From Erythrocercus mccallii (Eukaryota; Chordata; Aves; Passeriformes; Dicruridae), in NCBI GenBank assembly GCA_013397435.1, contig VZRG01000358.1, forward strand, positions 248,001 to 312,000: a stretch of 64,000 nucleotides of DNA, in the 5' to 3' direction. The notes beneath the pieces are model-generated. The model was not told the DNA's origin. It saw only the letters and a program-made list of their open reading frames with translations, and did no database searches. Below, one piece after another: positions 60,746 through 64,000 of this stretch (position 1 is the first letter of the stretch; each line of letters starts with the position of its first letter). The translations under genes were made by a program, and so were the position numbers.

Positions 60746-63433
60746 GGGGAGCAGTCAGTGGAGAAGAAGTGGAAGAAACAAATGCAGCAGGAAGTGAACT
60801 GGTAAATAAAAAACTTCAGCTGTTACAGGCAATGAGGTATGCAGGTCCTACGAACTTCAAGGGTTTCATTACCACTACTGTGTTTCTGAGATTTTTAGTT
60901 ACTTTTTCTCGGGGTGCACAGGGAAGGCTGTGGAATCTGATGCTGTGTTTAGACACACTAGTGACATCTTTGATATAGGTATGAATGACGGAGATGAACA
61001 ATTTCAAACCACAGGAATTCAATATTTTTTTTATTAAAAGCTGCTCTAAATCCATATTACATAATGATGTCAGCATTAAATTACTTCCATAAGGCAAAAT
61101 AATAGTAATAGATATTTTAAATAAAATGGTAAGTTCGACTGCAGTTTAATGGATGTTTTAGTGGGAATAAACAGTTTTTACAGTCATTAAGTTCATTTTA
61201 TCTCCTAAAGAAATATAGAAAAAAGGATGTAAACAATGAATTTCACCTGTTTACTTAGTTCCAGAAAGCAGGGTGAGACAGGAATCCAGAAATATGCAGA
61301 AATAGATTATGATAGTGACTAAATATATTAGTAACAGTTTTAAAAAATCATTGAAAGTTTTTGTTATAAGGAACTGGATGGCATTTATTTACATCTTGTT
61401 TAAAACTGAGTCAACCTTATGGAAAGATAGTAAAACTTTTAGTTATAAGAATTAAAGACAATATTATGGGACAAACCTGTATGTCAAATTAATTTATGAC
61501 AGAAATATTAAAAAATAATATTCTCCAATGTGTTATTAATGAAGGTAGTTTGGTCCACTCTGATTTGTTCATGGAGTAACACAAAGTATTGGGTCATAAG
61601 GCATTGTCATTTCTAGATGTAATGCTGTCAGTAAAACCTTCAGGTAGCTATTGTCATCACACTGGGGTTTTTCTGCTTTGGTTTAAGATGAAATAGCAAT
61701 AAAGGTAAAGATGTAGATTTTCTCGACCTTGGTTGGGCTACAAGCAAAACAGATGTTGTTCTGTAGAGTAAAATATCACAGAAACAACGAGAAGGGATGT
61801 GCTAACAACTTACTCCATTCTGAGAACAGTCTCAGATTTCCAGAATATCAACATCTGAGGAGATCCAGCCAACTCCTAATGTACTGACTGAAATTTTAAG
61901 ACTCAAATTCTAGCAAACTAGAATATTTGGGATGTATCTTTGTGTCTTGGGCTATCTGACTACCACACACTGTTCTCACGTCATTAAGAGTGAAAAAGAA
62001 ACTGTAAATTTGTTGCTCTCTGAGAGAGCAGATATACACAAGTAGCATTAACTGAGTTTACCTATAACAGGAACAACATAGTTGAGTCTGAACAGAGAGC
62101 ATCAGAAGATTTATTGTTCAACATATTTCAAAATATATAATTTACAATGATTTTGTATTTGGTTTGTGGGATTTTTTTTTGTTTTACCTTTTTCTTGTTG
62201 TATATTTTATACTATAAAAAAGTCCAACCAACCAAAAAAGTTATGTTTGCAAAGTTGATTAGGAATTAGTGTTCATTTTGCCAGAGTTTCACTTGGAAGT
62301 ATTTGCCAATTTCCTTTGCGTGAGTTCTTGAGCATTTTTGAAAAAACTTTACTCTTTTCTTTACAGTATTAAAGAGTTAAAATAAATTACAGGGAGAAGT
62401 TTATAATAGTTATATACAGTATTGCCCTAGCTATAGTTGTTTTTATAATTTAATTTCATTGGTGCTGACAATAGTAAGACCGAAGTTCTTTATGCTTTGG
62501 ACAGTTGCACATTCTCTCTGAATATTAAAAGATTTCAGCTTTTGAACTTGTTCCCCTTACCCAATAAGCATTACATATAAATCATACAGTGAACCTTACC
62601 ATGTAAATACTCTAAAGCAACAAAGGATTTGTTAAGTAATAATAGACATATATGTATTTTGCACATATAATTCCTTCTGACAATTGTATCAAAAAAGGTT
62701 TTGCCCCTCTTTAAATATACCTTATGTCCAGTATATGTTCCTACATCCCTGGGCTTCACACACAATAGGGTGAGAGTGTTTTTCTGTTCTGTAGGACTAC
62801 AGTACCTGTGTTGTATGTCACAGTTAAGTTTGGCTGTCAGCTGTGTACTGAAGTGCCACCCATTGTGTAACATCATATATAATGCTCAATGACCTCAGAG
62901 CTGGTTGGAGGCTGATCATATTGAAGTGGTTTCAGAAAGAATCATATTTCATACATACTTGTTTTGTGTACATTTTTCCCTTTCTTACCAATAGTGGAAC
63001 GAACATATTATAGATTGCTTCAATGTATCAAAACATTTTTATTTTTATTCATCCACATGCAGGATAAATGTGATGTCAGGCTGCTAAGGTTAAAAGATGG
63101 GATGCTGGACAGTATTGAATAGCTAACATATTAAAAGGAATTTCACACACATGAGAAGGATCTTCTGGCTATTTAACACGAAGGTTAATGAAGGAGAAAA
63201 TTTGTCCTCCACCAATGCTACAAATTTTGCACAGCTCCTGTTTCATCATAAGCACATTCCATTCACTATTCCTGATTTCAGTACTGTCATGTTTTCTTTT
63301 TCTATTATTCTTACACAAACACATATAATTCCACTGACAGACACCAAACAATATGGAATTCATATGTTCTGGCAAATTAAAGAGGGCCAATGCACAGACT
63401 TGCACATGGACATGTGGTCATTCATACTGTTAA
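60746..63433. other. AT-rich sequence, no gene seen
   Basis: No repeat family or named coding frame. Opposed frames at 62571-62876 (-) and 62701-62892 (+) overlap without domains. Confidence 0.5.
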
Positions 63434-63658
63434 ATTCTTAGCAAGGCCCCTGAAATAATTTTGGACTAACCAACCAGCACTCTCAAGGACTATGCCCAGG
63501 CACAGTTTGATGCTATCATGGGCCAGGAACACCTCCTCCCAAGCAATCTGGACGCAGTTACTACAGTTTGGGACAAAAGAGAATTTGTCTGTACAGAAAT
63601 AAGATGTGCCAAAGCAGATGGCAGCAGGGCCAAAAAGTGGTTTGTGATGCATTATTAG
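63434..63658 (+). pseudogene. Coding-like stretch with one stop, unassigned
   Basis: One plus frame reads 'ILSKAPEIILD', a TAA, then about 62 uninterrupted codons containing 'LKDYAQAQFDAIMGQEHLLP', 'TVWDKREFVCTEIRCAKADG' and 'RAKKWFVMHY', ending in TAG at 63656-63658. The balance of charged and small residues is unlike the Phe/Leu/Ile-rich chance frames elsewhere in the window. I do not recognise the family. It could be a retroviral or transposon remnant, or a processed pseudogene. The opposed minus frame 63422-63700 is probably its shadow. Confidence 0.28.
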
Positions 63659-64000
63659 CAGAGGCATAGACATGAATTCTAGACAATGAATAACATGCAC
63701 TCCCCATGTGACTACATTTATTTTGATTTTGCATCCTTGCTTTTAGATTTGCAGTGCGGTGAGTGTTATTTAACAATTGAGAAGCCATTATGATTTAAGC
63801 ACCACTGCAAAGACCTTATGTATTTCTTTTTAACTAAGGGAAGTGGATGATTAAAATCAACCTAATTCTTTATTAAGGCAATGCTTTGTGATAATATTTC
63901 TTTCATAAAAGTGTTCTGTGGAAGTCAGAAATGATTCTCTACAAATTTATGTCAAACTGCCTAATTCCCAAAAGTGTTTTAAGATGAACTGATGAAGGAG
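63659..64000. other. AT-rich sequence, no gene seen
   Basis: Nothing assignable to the window end. The minus frame 63561-63788 shows no domain. Confidence 0.5.

Noticed and set aside
1..64000. CRISPR arrays, rRNA, tRNA, operons or phage genes
   Set aside because: Nothing of this kind was seen. Repeat units are adjacent tandem copies, not spaced repeats, and the sequence is vertebrate nuclear in character.

Overview
The window looks like AT-rich vertebrate nuclear DNA from a bird, probably a songbird. The evidence is six fragments of CR1 retrotransposon, several with the avian CR1 3' end (repeats of ATTCTATG or its complement), and two solitary retroviral LTRs of an avian ERVL-like type. These family names come from memory of the repeats, not from a search. 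I see no bacterial or viral gene organisation, operon, rRNA, tRNA or CRISPR array. No protein-coding gene can be named with confidence, so the window reads as intergenic or intronic sequence.

Layout. 1-4558: a CR1 3' fragment (+), a near-perfect 41-bp-arm palindrome at 2244-2329, and a CR1 fragment (-). 6845-7263: a decayed hAT-like transposase fragment. 12042-12991: a solo LTR on the minus strand. 15100-15237: a perfect CTCTC pentamer array. 17512-17922 (-): an open frame starting with ATG in good context and ending exactly at a full-consensus splice donor, the only candidate host exon. 20711-20774: a CTTC array. 23036-23130: a CR1 scrap. 29234-30113: a CR1 3' segment (+). 33649-34601: a second solo LTR (+) with matched termini and a near-perfect 5-bp target duplication. 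35737-36693: a CR1 copy (+) with its reverse-transcriptase core deleted but the frame kept. 48555-48995: a CR1 fragment (-). Short tandem duplications and T/G-rich or A-rich tracts are scattered from 36.7 to 60.7 kb. Two coding-like but broken stretches (60226-60580 and 63434-63658) could not be assigned.

The annotated parts do not work together as a pathway. They are a layered record of insertions: an old DNA transposon and possible ancient amniote repeats, then CR1 copies, then the two LTRs, with later slippage and duplication. I found no convincing previously undescribed system. The observations most worth a check are the palindrome, the candidate exon, the hAT fossil, the in-frame CR1 deletion and the two unassigned coding-like stretches.
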